Source: Undibacterium pigrum | Lineage (GTDB): Bacteria > Pseudomonadota > Gammaproteobacteria > Burkholderiales > Burkholderiaceae_D | Assembly: GCF_003201815.1 (NCBI RefSeq) | Contig: NZ_QJKB01000004.1 | Location: 124,001-188,000, forward strand | Reading direction: 5' to 3' | Length of the DNA stretch: 64,000 nucleotides | Part shown: positions 1 through 8,796 of the stretch, piece by piece | How positions within the stretch are numbered: the first letter of the stretch is position 1 | Layout of the letters: the number at the start of each line of letters is the position of its first letter | Notes under the pieces: generated by a model | Databases searched by the model: none | The model's input: the letters and a program-made list of their open reading frames with translations, nothing else | What the model was told of the DNA's origin: nothing | Program-made: the position numbers and the translations under genes

Positions 1-92
1 AACTGATCATCAATGAGCACGTCAACCAGTTGCGTGGTCGGGTATAAATCGAGCTCGGTGTGGCTGATGCTTGGTGCTTCGGTATTCAACAT
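1..92 (-). CDS. murQ: N-acetylmuramic acid 6-phosphate etherase, N-terminal fragment (probable)
   Basis: Only the first 30 codons are inside the window; the gene runs off the left edge on the minus strand. The peptide begins MLNTEAPSISHTELDLYPTT and continues with QLVDVLIDDQ. This resembles the start of MurQ proteins, where an early T-E pair is followed by an L/I-D, a P/S-T and a stretch ending in (E/D)-D/Q. MurQ cleaves the lactyl ether of MurNAc-6-phosphate in the cytoplasm during peptidoglycan recycling. The next gene, divergent from it, is an L,D-transpeptidase, which agrees with a cell-wall theme. The identity rests on a very short stretch, so it is a probable call only. The 164 bases between the two divergent genes hold both promoters. 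Confidence 0.55.
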   Translation of the reverse strand, partial: MLNTEAPSISHTELDLYPTTQLVDVLIDDQ

Positions 93-256
93 GGCGCTAT
101 CCTTTTATTGCATAACTTAAGCTCTGTGCAGGCAGAGCACAAATGAAAGCTGATACCCGGCCCATAACTTCAGGTAATGCATGCGGCTGCAGGAATTATT
201 TTGCAGATGCCTATAGATCAGCTTATGCTGGCTGCTCATTAAAACCCAGGTAAACA

Positions 257-856
257 ATGCAAATTTTCCGTCGCCAAGGCTACATCACTCGTGGGCTGCT
301 GATACTGGCTGCCAGCCTGTTGCTGTCTGCCTGTCAGTGGGGCTGGTTGCAGGGAGGCGACACCCGCCACAGGCTGATTATTTCCGTGCCTGACCAAAAG
401 ATGTTGTTGCTGGAAGATGGTCAAGTTGTTGCGGCGTATGTGATTTCCACTGCCAAACGTGGCATAGGGGATATGCCTGACAGTTATATGACACCTGGTG
501 GCCGTATGCAGGTTGCCGAGAAAATCGGTGCGGGTGCACCGTTAGGAGCAGTTTTCAAAGACAGGCTGGCAACCGGTGAGGTAGTCGCTGCAGATGCGCC
601 AGGACGTGACCCGGTCGTCACCCGCATACTCTGGTTGCGTGGGACAGAACTACGCAACCGCAATGCCTATCCTCGTTTCATCTATATCCACGGTACGCCG
701 CAAGAAAGTTTGCTGGGCACACCCGCCAGCTACGGTTGCATACGCATGCGTTCTGTTGATATTGCCGAGTTGTTTGAGCGTATAGAGGTTGGTACTGTGG
801 TCGACGTGCTTGAAAAGCCCGATAGACCAGCTGATGCCCAGCCATCGGCAAGCTGA
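257..856 (+). CDS. L,D-transpeptidase (YkuD domain) lipoprotein
   Basis: A 199-residue lipoprotein carrying a YkuD catalytic domain. The N-terminus has two arginines, a hydrophobic stretch and the lipobox L-S-A-C with the lipidated cysteine at C26. The domain covers roughly residues 38-186. The active site is visible as H145 in the segment IYIHGT and the nucleophile C161 in SYGCIRM, the usual H-G...S-x-G-C-(I/V)-R arrangement. Enzymes of this family make 3-3 peptidoglycan cross-links or attach lipoproteins to peptidoglycan in the periplasm. Start chosen at the ATG preceded by AGG about eight bases upstream. It is divergent from the probable murQ and followed by a serpin gene, so it is probably monocistronic. 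Which L,D-transpeptidase reaction it performs cannot be told from sequence. Confidence 0.88.
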   Translation: MQIFRRQGYITRGLLILAASLLLSACQWGWLQGGDTRHRLIISVPDQKMLLLEDGQVVAAYVISTAKRGIGDMPDSYMTPGGRMQVAEKIGAGAPLGAVFKDRLATGEVVAADAPGRDPVVTRILWLRGTELRNRNAYPRFIYIHGTPQESLLGTPASYGCIRMRSVDIAELFERIEVGTVVDVLEKPDRPADAQPSAS

Positions 857-971
857 AATCTTTCAGAATTTACAATTTCATGACAATTTGAGTACATTTT
901 TGAGCTGATTCCGGCAGGTGCCTGGCTTATCATCGCCTTGTGTCCCTATATCCCTATATTGGAAGCTCAAA

Positions 972-2294
972 ATGCGCTCTGGATTATTATGTTCATGTTT
1001 GTCGCTTGCTCTGCTTGCTGCCTGTGGCGGTGCGGGCAGCTCAGTTACTGCCACGGCAGCCGATGCAGCTAAGCCGCAAGCACTTGGCGTTGCCAAGTCC
1101 TCGCTGGTACGCAATACTGCACCTCAGGCCAGCGATGCCGATCTGGCAGCGGCAGTAGCCGGGAATACCGAATTTGCCTTGAAAATCCTGCCATTGCTGG
1201 ATGCGCAAGGCGACAGCAACCTGGTGTATTCACCATATAGCCTGACACTGGCTCTGGAAATGGCAGCCGCCGGTGCCAAAGGTGACACGCTGACTGGCAT
1301 GGAAAAAGCACTGTCTTTCCAATTACAGCAAAGCCGTTTGCAGGCAGCATTGAATCGCCTGGATTTGTCACTGACAGATAAAACCTCGACTGCTGCCAAA
1401 CCCAATGCCCAGTTACCCAATCTGAATATCGCCAATGCCCTGTGGGCGCAGCAAGGCTACAACTTGCAAGGCACTTATCTGGATGCGCTCAGCGTGAATT
1501 TTGGTGCTGCTGTGAACTTGCAGGATTTTGTCAACGCGGCGGAGCCTTCGCGCCTGACGATCAATAACTGGGTGGCAGATCAGACCCAGCAAAAAATCAA
1601 GGACCTGATACCGGCTGGCGGCGTGTCATCAATGACCCGCGTGGTGCTGACAAATGCCATCTGGTTCAAGTCAGACTGGGCACATCAATTTACCAAGGAA
1701 AACACCCGCAATCAGGACTTCACAAATCGCATGGGCACAGTAAGCAGCCTCCCTTTCATGAACCAGACTGTGAACCTTCCTTATCTGCAAGGCAAAGGCT
1801 ACCAGGCTGTGGAATTGCCGTATATCGACAATAAACTGGCGATGCTGGTCGTGCTGCCGGATGCAGGTAAATTCGACAGTGTTGCGCAAGGCTTGAGCAG
1901 CGCCACCCTCAATGAGATTACGGCTGGCTTGAAAGATCAATACATGGCCTTGAGCATGCCCAAGTTTAATTTCAGTTCCAGTCCGGCCATGAATGCCAGC
2001 CTGAGCAGTCTGGGCATGGGTGCTGCATTCGATGCAGGCAAGGCAGATTTTTCCGGGATAAGCGGTAACCGCGAGTTATCGATTTCTGGCGTGGTACACA
2101 AGGCCTTTATCAATGTCGATGAAAAGGGAACCGAGGCAGCCGCCGCGACCGGGGTGCTGATAGGTGTTACCAGCATCAATGTGAATCAACCGCTGAAGCT
2201 GACGCTGGATAGGCCTTTCCTGTTCATGATCAGGGACAGGCAGACTGGCCTCATCATCTTCATGGGCAAGTTGATGAATCCCGCTGCAAGTTAA
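972..2294 (+). CDS. Serpin family protease inhibitor, lipoprotein
   Basis: A 440-residue serpin, the normal size for the family plus a lipoprotein signal. The frame is open from a GTG at 918, but the ATG at 972 gives a clean lipoprotein signal peptide with lipobox L-A-A-C and C18. The serpin fold occupies about residues 60-440. The reactive-centre hinge EKGTEAAAATG starts at E384, with small residues as needed for loop insertion, so it is predicted to be an inhibitory serpin. The C-terminal serpin signature DRPFLFMIRD starts at D413. By alignment with alpha-1-antitrypsin the scissile P1 falls near the V-T-S-I segment about 14-17 residues after G386, which would suggest an elastase- or chymotrypsin-like target; that part is inference. 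It should sit on a membrane facing the periplasm or the surface. A strong terminator follows. Confidence 0.93.
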   Translation: MRSGLLCSCLSLALLAACGGAGSSVTATAADAAKPQALGVAKSSLVRNTAPQASDADLAAAVAGNTEFALKILPLLDAQGDSNLVYSPYSLTLALEMAAAGAKGDTLTGMEKALSFQLQQSRLQAALNRLDLSLTDKTSTAAKPNAQLPNLNIANALWAQQGYNLQGTYLDALSVNFGAAVNLQDFVNAAEPSRLTINNWVADQTQQKIKDLIPAGGVSSMTRVVLTNAIWFKSDWAHQFTKENTRNQDFTNRMGTVSSLPFMNQTVNLPYLQGKGYQAVELPYIDNKLAMLVVLPDAGKFDSVAQGLSSATLNEITAGLKDQYMALSMPKFNFSSSPAMNASLSSLGMGAAFDAGKADFSGISGNRELSISGVVHKAFINVDEKGTEAAAATGVLIGVTSINVNQPLKLTLDRPFLFMIRDRQTGLIIFMGKLMNPAAS

Positions 2295-2312
2295 GCTGGT
2301 TTTGTTTCAGTC

Positions 2313-2350
2313 CAAAAAAATCCCCCGGTTTTAAAGCCGGGGGATTTTTT
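2313..2350. terminator. Bidirectional intrinsic terminator
   Basis: An eight-base perfect stem (TCCCCCGG / CCGGGGGA) with an eight-base loop is flanked by a run of A on the left and six T on the right. It therefore works in both directions, between the convergent serpin and TonB-receptor genes. Confidence 0.9.
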
Positions 2351-2366
2351 GTATTGCAGTGGATTT

Positions 2367-5207
2367 TTACTTGAACTTGTAATTCGCCAGCAAAGTAAAT
2401 GAACGTCCGCGCGGATCAGCTACCCTTGGTTCCCAGGAACTACCTGCACCAGTGTTGCTGTCATAAGTGATGGCAAAGGGCGGGTCGGTATTGAAAATGT
2501 TTTTCAGGCCAGCCGTCAGCGTCAGGTTTTTGATACCACTATAGCTCACACTCATATTGTAGATGGTATAGGCTTTAACAGTAGGGTTGTAGTTGGATGG
2601 CACGATCAGGCCATTTTGTACGCCAGGCAAAACCTGGTCCTTGTAGCCATCACGATAGATCTGGGTGAATGTACCAGTCCAGTCACCCCGGGTATAGGTG
2701 ACATAGGCAGTGTGCTTCCACTTCAGGCCCAGGTCGCCGGTAAAGGTGAATCGGCCGACTTCGCTTTCGCCGTAAGGAGCGTTCGCCATAGGGCGGGATT
2801 TTTTCTCCAGCAGGTAAGAACCATCCAGGCCAGCTGTCCATTTGCCACTGAGGATTTCGCCATTCGCCTTGGCACCAATCTCCACACCACGCGTGATGGC
2901 AGAACCGGCATTGACCCAGCGCTGGTCAACAAAAATCATGGCACCTGTACTGTCGCGCAAGAACTGTGCTTTGAACAGTTCATAGTTGGCCAGCATGGTA
3001 GGCAGGTCTATGGTGGTGATGGAGTTTTCCTTGCGGATTTCCCATATGTCAGCATTTGCACTGAAATTACTGCTCGGTGCCCAGACCACACCTACCGTAC
3101 CTTGTTTGGCTTTTTCCGGGCCTAAGGTAGTCTTGCCACCAGTCAGGATGTTTGGCGTAATGGATGAGCAACCAGGCTTGCTGCTATCGACTTTCAAGGT
3201 TGGACAGGTAGCAGGATCGGCCAGGTCTTTACCGGCATACGGTGAATCGGTAATGCCATTAAACAACTGGTTGAATGAGGGCGCGCGGAAACCGGTGTTA
3301 TACGAGCCACGGAACAGCAGCGTCTCTGTCGGTGTATAACGGAAACTCAGTTTTGGGTTGAAGGTATTGCCAAAGCCAGAATAATGGTCCTGACGGCCTG
3401 CAACAGTGACTTCCAGTGATTTGAATACAGGCACCAGTACCTCGGCATACACGGCACGTATATCGCGGCTGACTTTGGGCAAGGCATTGCCATCATCGAA
3501 AGGGGCATTCAAAATGGCTGGTCGGACGCTGGCTGCTCTTGCATCGCCGTTGAAAGTATATTCTTCCTTGCGTATATCCATGCCAACAGCGGCCATGACG
3601 GCACCGGCAGGCAATTGCCAGATTTCACCAGACAGGGCAGCGTCTGCCTGTGTCAGCGTGGTCTTGCCACCATACAAGGTGACGCCTGCGGCTGAAGTGC
3701 TGTTGATCAGGTCCAGTGCAGCTTGCGACTGTTTCTCACCAGGTTTGAGGAAAGGGTTGATGACACCAGTACCCAGCGCATTCGCCAAAGCCACGGTGTA
3801 GTTATAGCCTGAGCCCAGCCTGGATTCAGACTCGCTATAGGCGCGTGAGAGGCCGACGCGATAATCCCATTTGCCTATCTGGCCATCGGCACCGAGTTGC
3901 AGGCGGCCTGCCTCAGTCTTGGTGGTGATTTCACGGTTACCACATTCCATACAGCGCCAGCGGTAAGCGATAGGCGCACCACGATTGGCTTCTATGCTGG
4001 GGAACACCGCGACGATGGCATTGAATACATTGTTATAAGCAGAACCAGTGCTGGGATAAAACGAAGAAGCAGGAAAGTTGGTGCCAGGAGAAACCTGGTT
4101 AGGTGAAAAACGCTTGGACACCTCAACCTGTGAGCCAACAACTTCGGCAAACAACTGATGTGTGCCTATCTTGAAGGTGGCACGGCCGACAAAGTTATCG
4201 TTCTTGACCGGTTGCTGCAATACTGCTGCACGACCTGTGTCCCAGGCGCAGGCATATTTGGAAGATGCCACATCCCACAGCTTGGCATCATAGGCCGCCA
4301 TGCCATCGATGGCGCCACATCCGGCACCACCAGGCAGAGCCAGCACATTGATCGCATTCATGACCTGGGTAGTGCCAGGAAAGACCGGGCCATTATTGCT
4401 CTTGTTACTGAGTATGGTATTTGCCAGTGAAGTCGCAAATACCGTGGCATTGGGTGTGCCGCGCGTATCAACAGATAAGCCACGGTTGGGCTGGAAGGTA
4501 TTCACAAAATCACGTTGATCACCGCGTAGCGCATCGTTCTCGCTGTGGGTGGCAGTCAGCAGGACATTGTAGTTATCCTGCTCCAGATCACCAAAACCAC
4601 CCACCACCGAGACGCGCTTGATATTGCCGCCGTCTTGCTGGGAGATATCGGTGAAGGCCTGGGCTTCCAGGCCATTGTAATTCTTGCGCAGGATAAAGTT
4701 AATGACACCGCCTATGGCATCAGTACCATAAATGGCTGATGCGCCATCCTTCAGCACTTCTATTCTTTCCACTGCCGCCATGGGGATGGAATTCAAATCA
4801 ACTGCAGAACCCTTCATGCCATGGGTGGCAATACGGCGGCCATTTAACAACACCAGAGTATTGTCAGCGCCCTGGCCACGCAGGTTGGCGGAGGATGCGC
4901 CATTATTGCCGCGTTGCGCGCCGGAAGTGACATCGGCATTGCTGGCGAGGTTGTCAGAACCATTGCCATTGATATTCAGGTTGGCAATGAATTGCTCTGC
5001 AGTGACTATGCCCGAGGCTTCCAGTTGTTTGCGGGTAATGATTTCAATAGGCAAGGCACCTTCGCTGGCAATGCGCTTGATGCTGCTGCCGGTAATTTCT
5101 ACCCTTTGCGGCGCTGGAGCAGGTTTGTCCTGCGCCAGTACCCATCCACTACTACTGGCAGAAATGCCCATCAGGGCGATGCACCTGGCTATGGTCTTTA
5201 ACTTCAC
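2367..5207 (-). CDS. TonB-dependent outer-membrane receptor
   Basis: A 946-residue TonB-dependent receptor. The signal peptide ends near residue 25 (VLA|QD). The mature start holds a TonB-box-like segment RVEITGS. The plug domain lies at about residues 48-170 and includes the motifs NLRGQG, LVLLNGRR and VLKDGASAIYG. A 22-stranded barrel follows to the end, with late TonB-receptor motifs (FRAPSFNQLF, a GLKNIFN-type segment) and an aromatic C-terminal strand. The start is a GTG preceded by AGGAGAG at ideal spacing. Receptors with a V-E-(I/V)-T-G-S N-terminus include many for sugars, peptides and cobalamin-like ligands as well as siderophores, so the ligand cannot be read from sequence. The next gene downstream of the 277-base promoter region, also on the minus strand, encodes a glycosidase-like lipoprotein, but with its own terminator. 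Confidence 0.93.
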   Translation of the reverse strand: MKLKTIARCIALMGISASSSGWVLAQDKPAPAPQRVEITGSSIKRIASEGALPIEIITRKQLEASGIVTAEQFIANLNINGNGSDNLASNADVTSGAQRGNNGASSANLRGQGADNTLVLLNGRRIATHGMKGSAVDLNSIPMAAVERIEVLKDGASAIYGTDAIGGVINFILRKNYNGLEAQAFTDISQQDGGNIKRVSVVGGFGDLEQDNYNVLLTATHSENDALRGDQRDFVNTFQPNRGLSVDTRGTPNATVFATSLANTILSNKSNNGPVFPGTTQVMNAINVLALPGGAGCGAIDGMAAYDAKLWDVASSKYACAWDTGRAAVLQQPVKNDNFVGRATFKIGTHQLFAEVVGSQVEVSKRFSPNQVSPGTNFPASSFYPSTGSAYNNVFNAIVAVFPSIEANRGAPIAYRWRCMECGNREITTKTEAGRLQLGADGQIGKWDYRVGLSRAYSESESRLGSGYNYTVALANALGTGVINPFLKPGEKQSQAALDLINSTSAAGVTLYGGKTTLTQADAALSGEIWQLPAGAVMAAVGMDIRKEEYTFNGDARAASVRPAILNAPFDDGNALPKVSRDIRAVYAEVLVPVFKSLEVTVAGRQDHYSGFGNTFNPKLSFRYTPTETLLFRGSYNTGFRAPSFNQLFNGITDSPYAGKDLADPATCPTLKVDSSKPGCSSITPNILTGGKTTLGPEKAKQGTVGVVWAPSSNFSANADIWEIRKENSITTIDLPTMLANYELFKAQFLRDSTGAMIFVDQRWVNAGSAITRGVEIGAKANGEILSGKWTAGLDGSYLLEKKSRPMANAPYGESEVGRFTFTGDLGLKWKHTAYVTYTRGDWTGTFTQIYRDGYKDQVLPGVQNGLIVPSNYNPTVKAYTIYNMSVSYSGIKNLTLTAGLKNIFNTDPPFAITYDSNTGAGSSWEPRVADPRGRSFTLLANYKFK

Positions 5208-5410
5208 TGGTCTCTCCTGGAGTCTGACAATTCGAAGGTCAATTAAAATTGATATAAATCTTATGCATGTTCCAGACTAGAGTCAGGCCTTCTCAGCTGA
5301 CAAATGAAAATATCAAGACGGCCGATAACTAAAAGATATGGGGTTTTCTTGAAATAGTGGATTTGCCAGTGGCAGTGCCGGTTTCGGCAGTCTGGTAAAG
5401 CGTTTTCCCA

Positions 5411-5450
5411 TAAAAAATACCTGAGAGCAGGCCACTCTCAGGTATTTAAA
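5411..5450 (-). terminator. Intrinsic terminator of the GHL10 lipoprotein gene
   Basis: A perfect 13-base stem (5415-5427 with 5435-5447) and a seven-base loop. Read on the minus strand it is followed by a run of T. It lies 37 bases after the stop of the gene at 5485. Confidence 0.88.
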
Positions 5451-5484
5451 AACCACACTATTGGGCTTTTACAGCCCGCCAGTA

Positions 5485-7116
5485 TCAGGGCAGGTTATAG
5501 CTGGCACGCACGCTTTCTACGCCAGTACGGCTGATAGCCGAGACAGTAATTTGCCTGACGGATCCATATTGCGGGTCATCAGCTAAGTCGATGTTCATAT
5601 TTTGTGCAGGCACCACAGAAAACAGCCATTGTTGCTCAGTACGCTTCCAGATGGCCAGCAAGCGTGTGTTGTCGGCGCTGCCCAGTTGCAGGCGTAGCGA
5701 TTTCTTGTCTGTACTGGCTTCCAGCAAAGGGCTGGCAGGCAAACTATTGTCCAACCAGGGGCTGGCCGGGATCAGGGCTTGCGAAGTGTACTTCTCTGTC
5801 GCCAGACGCTGGCGTATGCCCTTGCGGTTCTGGTTTAACGCCACCATGCTGAAATGCAGGTGACCATTGCCGCCTTTTTCGCGCATGGCTTCGACCTGGT
5901 TCAGTATCTCATCGGCAGACCAGGATTTGTCGCTACTGTCTATCCGGCTGGTGTAAAGACCAGGCCAGATATGCTTGCCGGTGGTGTTTTGAGCAAGCCA
6001 GTAGTCATGCAAGACCTTGAAGGCTTGTGGCCCCTGGTTGATAGGCCAGTACAATTGCGGGGCCAGATAGTCCATCCAGCCCTTGCTTAGCCACAGTTCT
6101 ACATCAGCATACAGCTTGTCATACTGACTGAACCCGGCAATGCCTGGCGGCAGGCGGTCTGGCCTGCCTATGCCAAAGGGGCTGATGCCAAATTTTATCC
6201 ACGGTTTTTCCAGATGCACACGCTGGTTGATTGCTTCCACCAGGCGGTTTACATTATCCCTGCGCCAGTCGAAACGGGCCAGTTTGCCGCCTGACTGCAA
6301 ATAAGTAATCCAGGCAGGGTCGTCCGGAAAGTCTACTTCACTGCCATTGCCAGCCTTGACAGGGTAGGGGTAAAAATAATCATCCATGTGTATGCCATCG
6401 ACATCATAGCGGCGTGCTACGTCGCTGATGACATTCAGGGTTTGCTGCATGGCGACAGGCTCACCCGGGTCCATCCATTGCAGGTCACCATAGGTCTTGA
6501 CCACTTGCGGTGCCAGCTTGCTGATATGGTTGGCAGCGACTACTGTTTTGGATTGCGCAGTACGGGCACGGAAGGGATTGAACCAGGCATGCAATTCCAG
6601 ACCACGCGCATGCGCCTGATCTATCCAGAATTGCAGGGGATCATAATACGGCGAAGGCGGGCGGCCCTGTTCACCTGTCAGGAACTCTGACCAGGGTTCA
6701 ATCGCAGAAGGGTAAATAGCATCAGCAGCCGGGCGTACCTGCAAAACAATGGCGTTCAGTTTCAGCTGGACTGCATTGTCGAGAATGGCGATGACTTCAT
6801 TCTTTTGTTTTTCTGTACTCAAGTCCCGACGCGATGGCCAGTCTATATTGGCGACCGTGGAAACCCAGGCGGCTCTGAATTCGCGCGGCAAGGGCGGTGC
6901 TTCGCGTACCTGGGGCGGATAATTGACAGGTGCGTTTTGTGGCACGATGGTCAGATTGGTTTTGCCAGGCTTGTTAATGGCAGTTTGCTTTTCCGGCGGC
7001 GTTGAACAGGCCAGCAACATGGCGCAAGCGGCAACTGCCAGCGCAGGCAATTTATACGGAAGCAGGTAAGTTTTCAAAGTAAAAACGAAACGTGACGATG
7101 ATAAAAACGAAGACAT
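5485..7116 (-). CDS. Glycoside hydrolase-like GHL10 (YddW/DUF187) lipoprotein
   Basis: A 543-residue protein of the GHL10 family, known from E. coli YddW. The N-terminus carries a hydrophobic stretch and the lipobox L-L-A-C, giving C37 as the lipidated residue. A shorter start is possible, but no better ribosome site is obvious. The TIM-barrel-like domain begins at about residue 77 with PREFRAAWVST and runs to about 400. It contains the family motifs NAIVLQVRPAADA, HAWFNPFRA and DGIHMDDYFYPYP, the last rich in acidic residues placed like catalytic carboxylates. A C-terminal domain of about 100 residues follows, probably of Ig/FN3 type. The substrate is unknown; peptidoglycan- or polysaccharide-derived sugars have been proposed for the family. 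It has its own terminator downstream and is separate from the TonB receptor gene. Confidence 0.9.
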   Translation of the reverse strand: MSSFLSSSRFVFTLKTYLLPYKLPALAVAACAMLLACSTPPEKQTAINKPGKTNLTIVPQNAPVNYPPQVREAPPLPREFRAAWVSTVANIDWPSRRDLSTEKQKNEVIAILDNAVQLKLNAIVLQVRPAADAIYPSAIEPWSEFLTGEQGRPPSPYYDPLQFWIDQAHARGLELHAWFNPFRARTAQSKTVVAANHISKLAPQVVKTYGDLQWMDPGEPVAMQQTLNVISDVARRYDVDGIHMDDYFYPYPVKAGNGSEVDFPDDPAWITYLQSGGKLARFDWRRDNVNRLVEAINQRVHLEKPWIKFGISPFGIGRPDRLPPGIAGFSQYDKLYADVELWLSKGWMDYLAPQLYWPINQGPQAFKVLHDYWLAQNTTGKHIWPGLYTSRIDSSDKSWSADEILNQVEAMREKGGNGHLHFSMVALNQNRKGIRQRLATEKYTSQALIPASPWLDNSLPASPLLEASTDKKSLRLQLGSADNTRLLAIWKRTEQQWLFSVVPAQNMNIDLADDPQYGSVRQITVSAISRTGVESVRASYNLP

Positions 7117-7558
7117 GCGTAAGCTGAGACTGATAAAAAGGCGAAAGACCTGAGATGCTACTGCATTACACTTTGACTAACCAGCGTTTCTTCCATATTC
7201 ATCAGGCGAGCAACAAGCAAGCTCTTGGTTGGCAAGGCTGTATGAGGCAGATGCCACAACAAAAAAAGGGCGCTTGCGCGCCCTTGGAGGTCTCTATCAT
7301 CTTGGGGGAGTCCTGAGAGTAATCCCTCAAACTTTGAAGGATTGCTTATATGATAGGCAGTAATACCAGTTTACTGCGATTGACTTTTTATTCATCAGAT
7401 ATAAGTCTGGGTTATTGTCTTTTTCAGAGTGAAGGTTCCCTTTCTGTAAATCAACATTTCCCAGAAGAGTAAAGAGATTAAAATACGCATGCTTATTTGC
7501 AATTATTTGCAACTTTCAAGAAGTAATATTTTTTACGACTATTTTAAAAAACGGATTG
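7117..7558. other. 442-base intergenic region with an orphan minus-strand terminator
   Basis: AT-rich region between the minus-strand GHL10 gene and the plus-strand DUF6404 gene. The left part must hold the GHL10 promoter. It contains a strong minus-strand terminator at 7261-7285 and two tandem copies of TTATTTGCAA at 7493-7512. A possible minus-strand reading frame starts at a TTG at 7512 and ends at 7327 (61 codons). It lacks a good ribosome site and recognisable features, so I do not call it a gene. No promoter is clear by eye. Confidence 0.6.
7261..7285 (-). terminator. Strong intrinsic terminator with no assigned gene
   Basis: The stem AAGGGCGC/GCGCCCTT with loop TTGC is followed, in the minus direction, by at least six T. 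No recognised minus-strand gene lies upstream of it within the intergenic region. It therefore implies either a short RNA transcribed leftwards from about 7500 or a relic. Confidence 0.75.
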
Positions 7559-7948
7559 ATGAATACCACTGAGACAAACAATCATGACCGGCGTGAATTT
7601 AAGCGCCAGGCGGCTTTGAAGCTGCTGGAAAAAACCGGCATTATGCGCAGCAATTATGCTCCTCCCTATCTGCGGCTATTATGGCGTATGGGTTTCGATG
7701 TTGCTCCACCGCATTTTTCTCCGTTCTGGCAAAATGCCTTGTTTACTGGTTTGTTTTACTCGGTAGGCTGGGGTTTGCTGATGTATTTCTTTGTCTGGTC
7801 AAAAGTGGTCATTCCGCCACTTCTCATGCTGAATTCTTCCCTCATCGCGGGTTTCCTGTTTGGACTGACCCTGGCTTGCTACTATGCCTATGGCAAGCGC
7901 AAGCATGGATTGCCATCGTGGCAGGATTTTCACCCCGTGTCTGAATAG
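7559..7948 (+). CDS. DUF6404 family small membrane protein
   Basis: A 129-residue protein that I recognise as DUF6404-like. A charged N-terminus is followed by the family segment Y-A-P-P-(Y/x)-x-R-L-L-W-R-x-G and P-P-H-F. Two transmembrane helices follow, at about residues 58-80 and 85-107, and then a short basic tail. The start is the ATG at 7559; a TTG directly in front could also be used. Its function is unknown. The next gene starts 27 bases after the stop and is probably cotranscribed. Confidence 0.75.
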   Translation: MNTTETNNHDRREFKRQAALKLLEKTGIMRSNYAPPYLRLLWRMGFDVAPPHFSPFWQNALFTGLFYSVGWGLLMYFFVWSKVVIPPLLMLNSSLIAGFLFGLTLACYYAYGKRKHGLPSWQDFHPVSE

Positions 7949-7975
7949 ACAAGTAGATACTCATCAGCAGGTCGT

Positions 7976-8542
7976 ATGAAGTTTTTATTGAATTTGTTGC
8001 TGTGTGGTTTGATTTTGACTGTTTTCAAGCCGGCAGTCGCGGCGTCTTCACGTACGGCAACACCAGCACAACAGGCAGCCATGAAGGCTGAACTGGCCAG
8101 GTTGATCACGCAGTTTGGTGATGGTATCGCCGAAACTTACAGCGGTAATCCATCTGTCATCAAATATGGGCAATTATTTGATGACAATAAAAATGATGCC
8201 GTCGTCCTGTTTAATCTGGAAGGTTTTGGTGGTAGCAATCATCAGGCAGAATTTATCGCCTTCTTCCAAGAGCAGGCGCCTGCCGACATCGCCGGAAAAC
8301 ACAGCCGGCCTTATCGCCTGGTTGCTGTCACTAAACTGGGACAGCGCGGCTGGCGTGCATTTGACTTTGCCAGTGCAAGTATCAGACAGCATGCAGTTAC
8401 CCTGAAAGGTGTGGAAACAGGGGCTGGCGATGCCCTATGCTGTCCTTCTGTGGAGATTACCCGTACGTTTCATATCGATGAATATGGTCACATCGTTGAA
8501 ACAAAAGCAGGTGCTGACAAGCGCCGTGCAGACAAGCAGTAA
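7976..8542 (+). CDS. Exported protein of unknown function
   Basis: A 188-residue protein with a typical signal peptide (MKFLLNLLLCGLILTVF, cleavage near A22-A23). The mature part is soluble and mixed alpha/beta in character. It has a central acidic segment LFDDNKNDAVVLFNLEGFGG and a vicinal cysteine pair CCPSVEITRTF near residue 160, followed by a basic tail. I do not recognise the family. The gene follows the DUF6404 gene closely. It is likely periplasmic, and the cysteine pair could form a disulfide or bind metal, but nothing proves it. Confidence 0.75.
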   Translation: MKFLLNLLLCGLILTVFKPAVAASSRTATPAQQAAMKAELARLITQFGDGIAETYSGNPSVIKYGQLFDDNKNDAVVLFNLEGFGGSNHQAEFIAFFQEQAPADIAGKHSRPYRLVAVTKLGQRGWRAFDFASASIRQHAVTLKGVETGAGDALCCPSVEITRTFHIDEYGHIVETKAGADKRRADKQ

Positions 8543-8650
8543 CTAGCACAAAAAATTCCCAAAAAACAAATTCTGACAGCCATGTCTGAATTAACAACAT
8601 AGTGCTTGTAGTCGGAATTGGATTGCAGGATACTTCTACTACGCATCTCA

Positions 8651-8707
8651 GACGCAATTTTCTTTTGCGTCTATCTTCAGCAAAGATTCGATATAAAAAT
8701 TCGATAT
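8651..8707 (+). promoter_or_regulatory. Possible control region of the two-partner secretion operon
   Basis: A seven-base hairpin (GACGCAA/TTGCGTC, 8651-8671, no T tail) is followed by two direct copies of ATTCGATAT at 8686-8694 and 8699-8707, thirteen bases apart. They lie 90-146 bases before tpsB in a 254-base gap. Spaced direct repeats could be a regulator site; no clear sigma-70 promoter is visible by eye. Confidence 0.35.
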
Positions 8708-8796
8708 GCATTATCGACACGATCAGTAGAGCCTGGCAAGGCCCTGCACACAGAAGAACTTGGTATAGCACGACTCAGTAACTGGGAAATCTTAGT

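Noticed and set aside
7327..7512. Minus-strand 61-codon gene
   Set aside because: TTG start without a ribosome site and no recognisable sequence; a non-coding RNA ending at the terminator is at least as likely.
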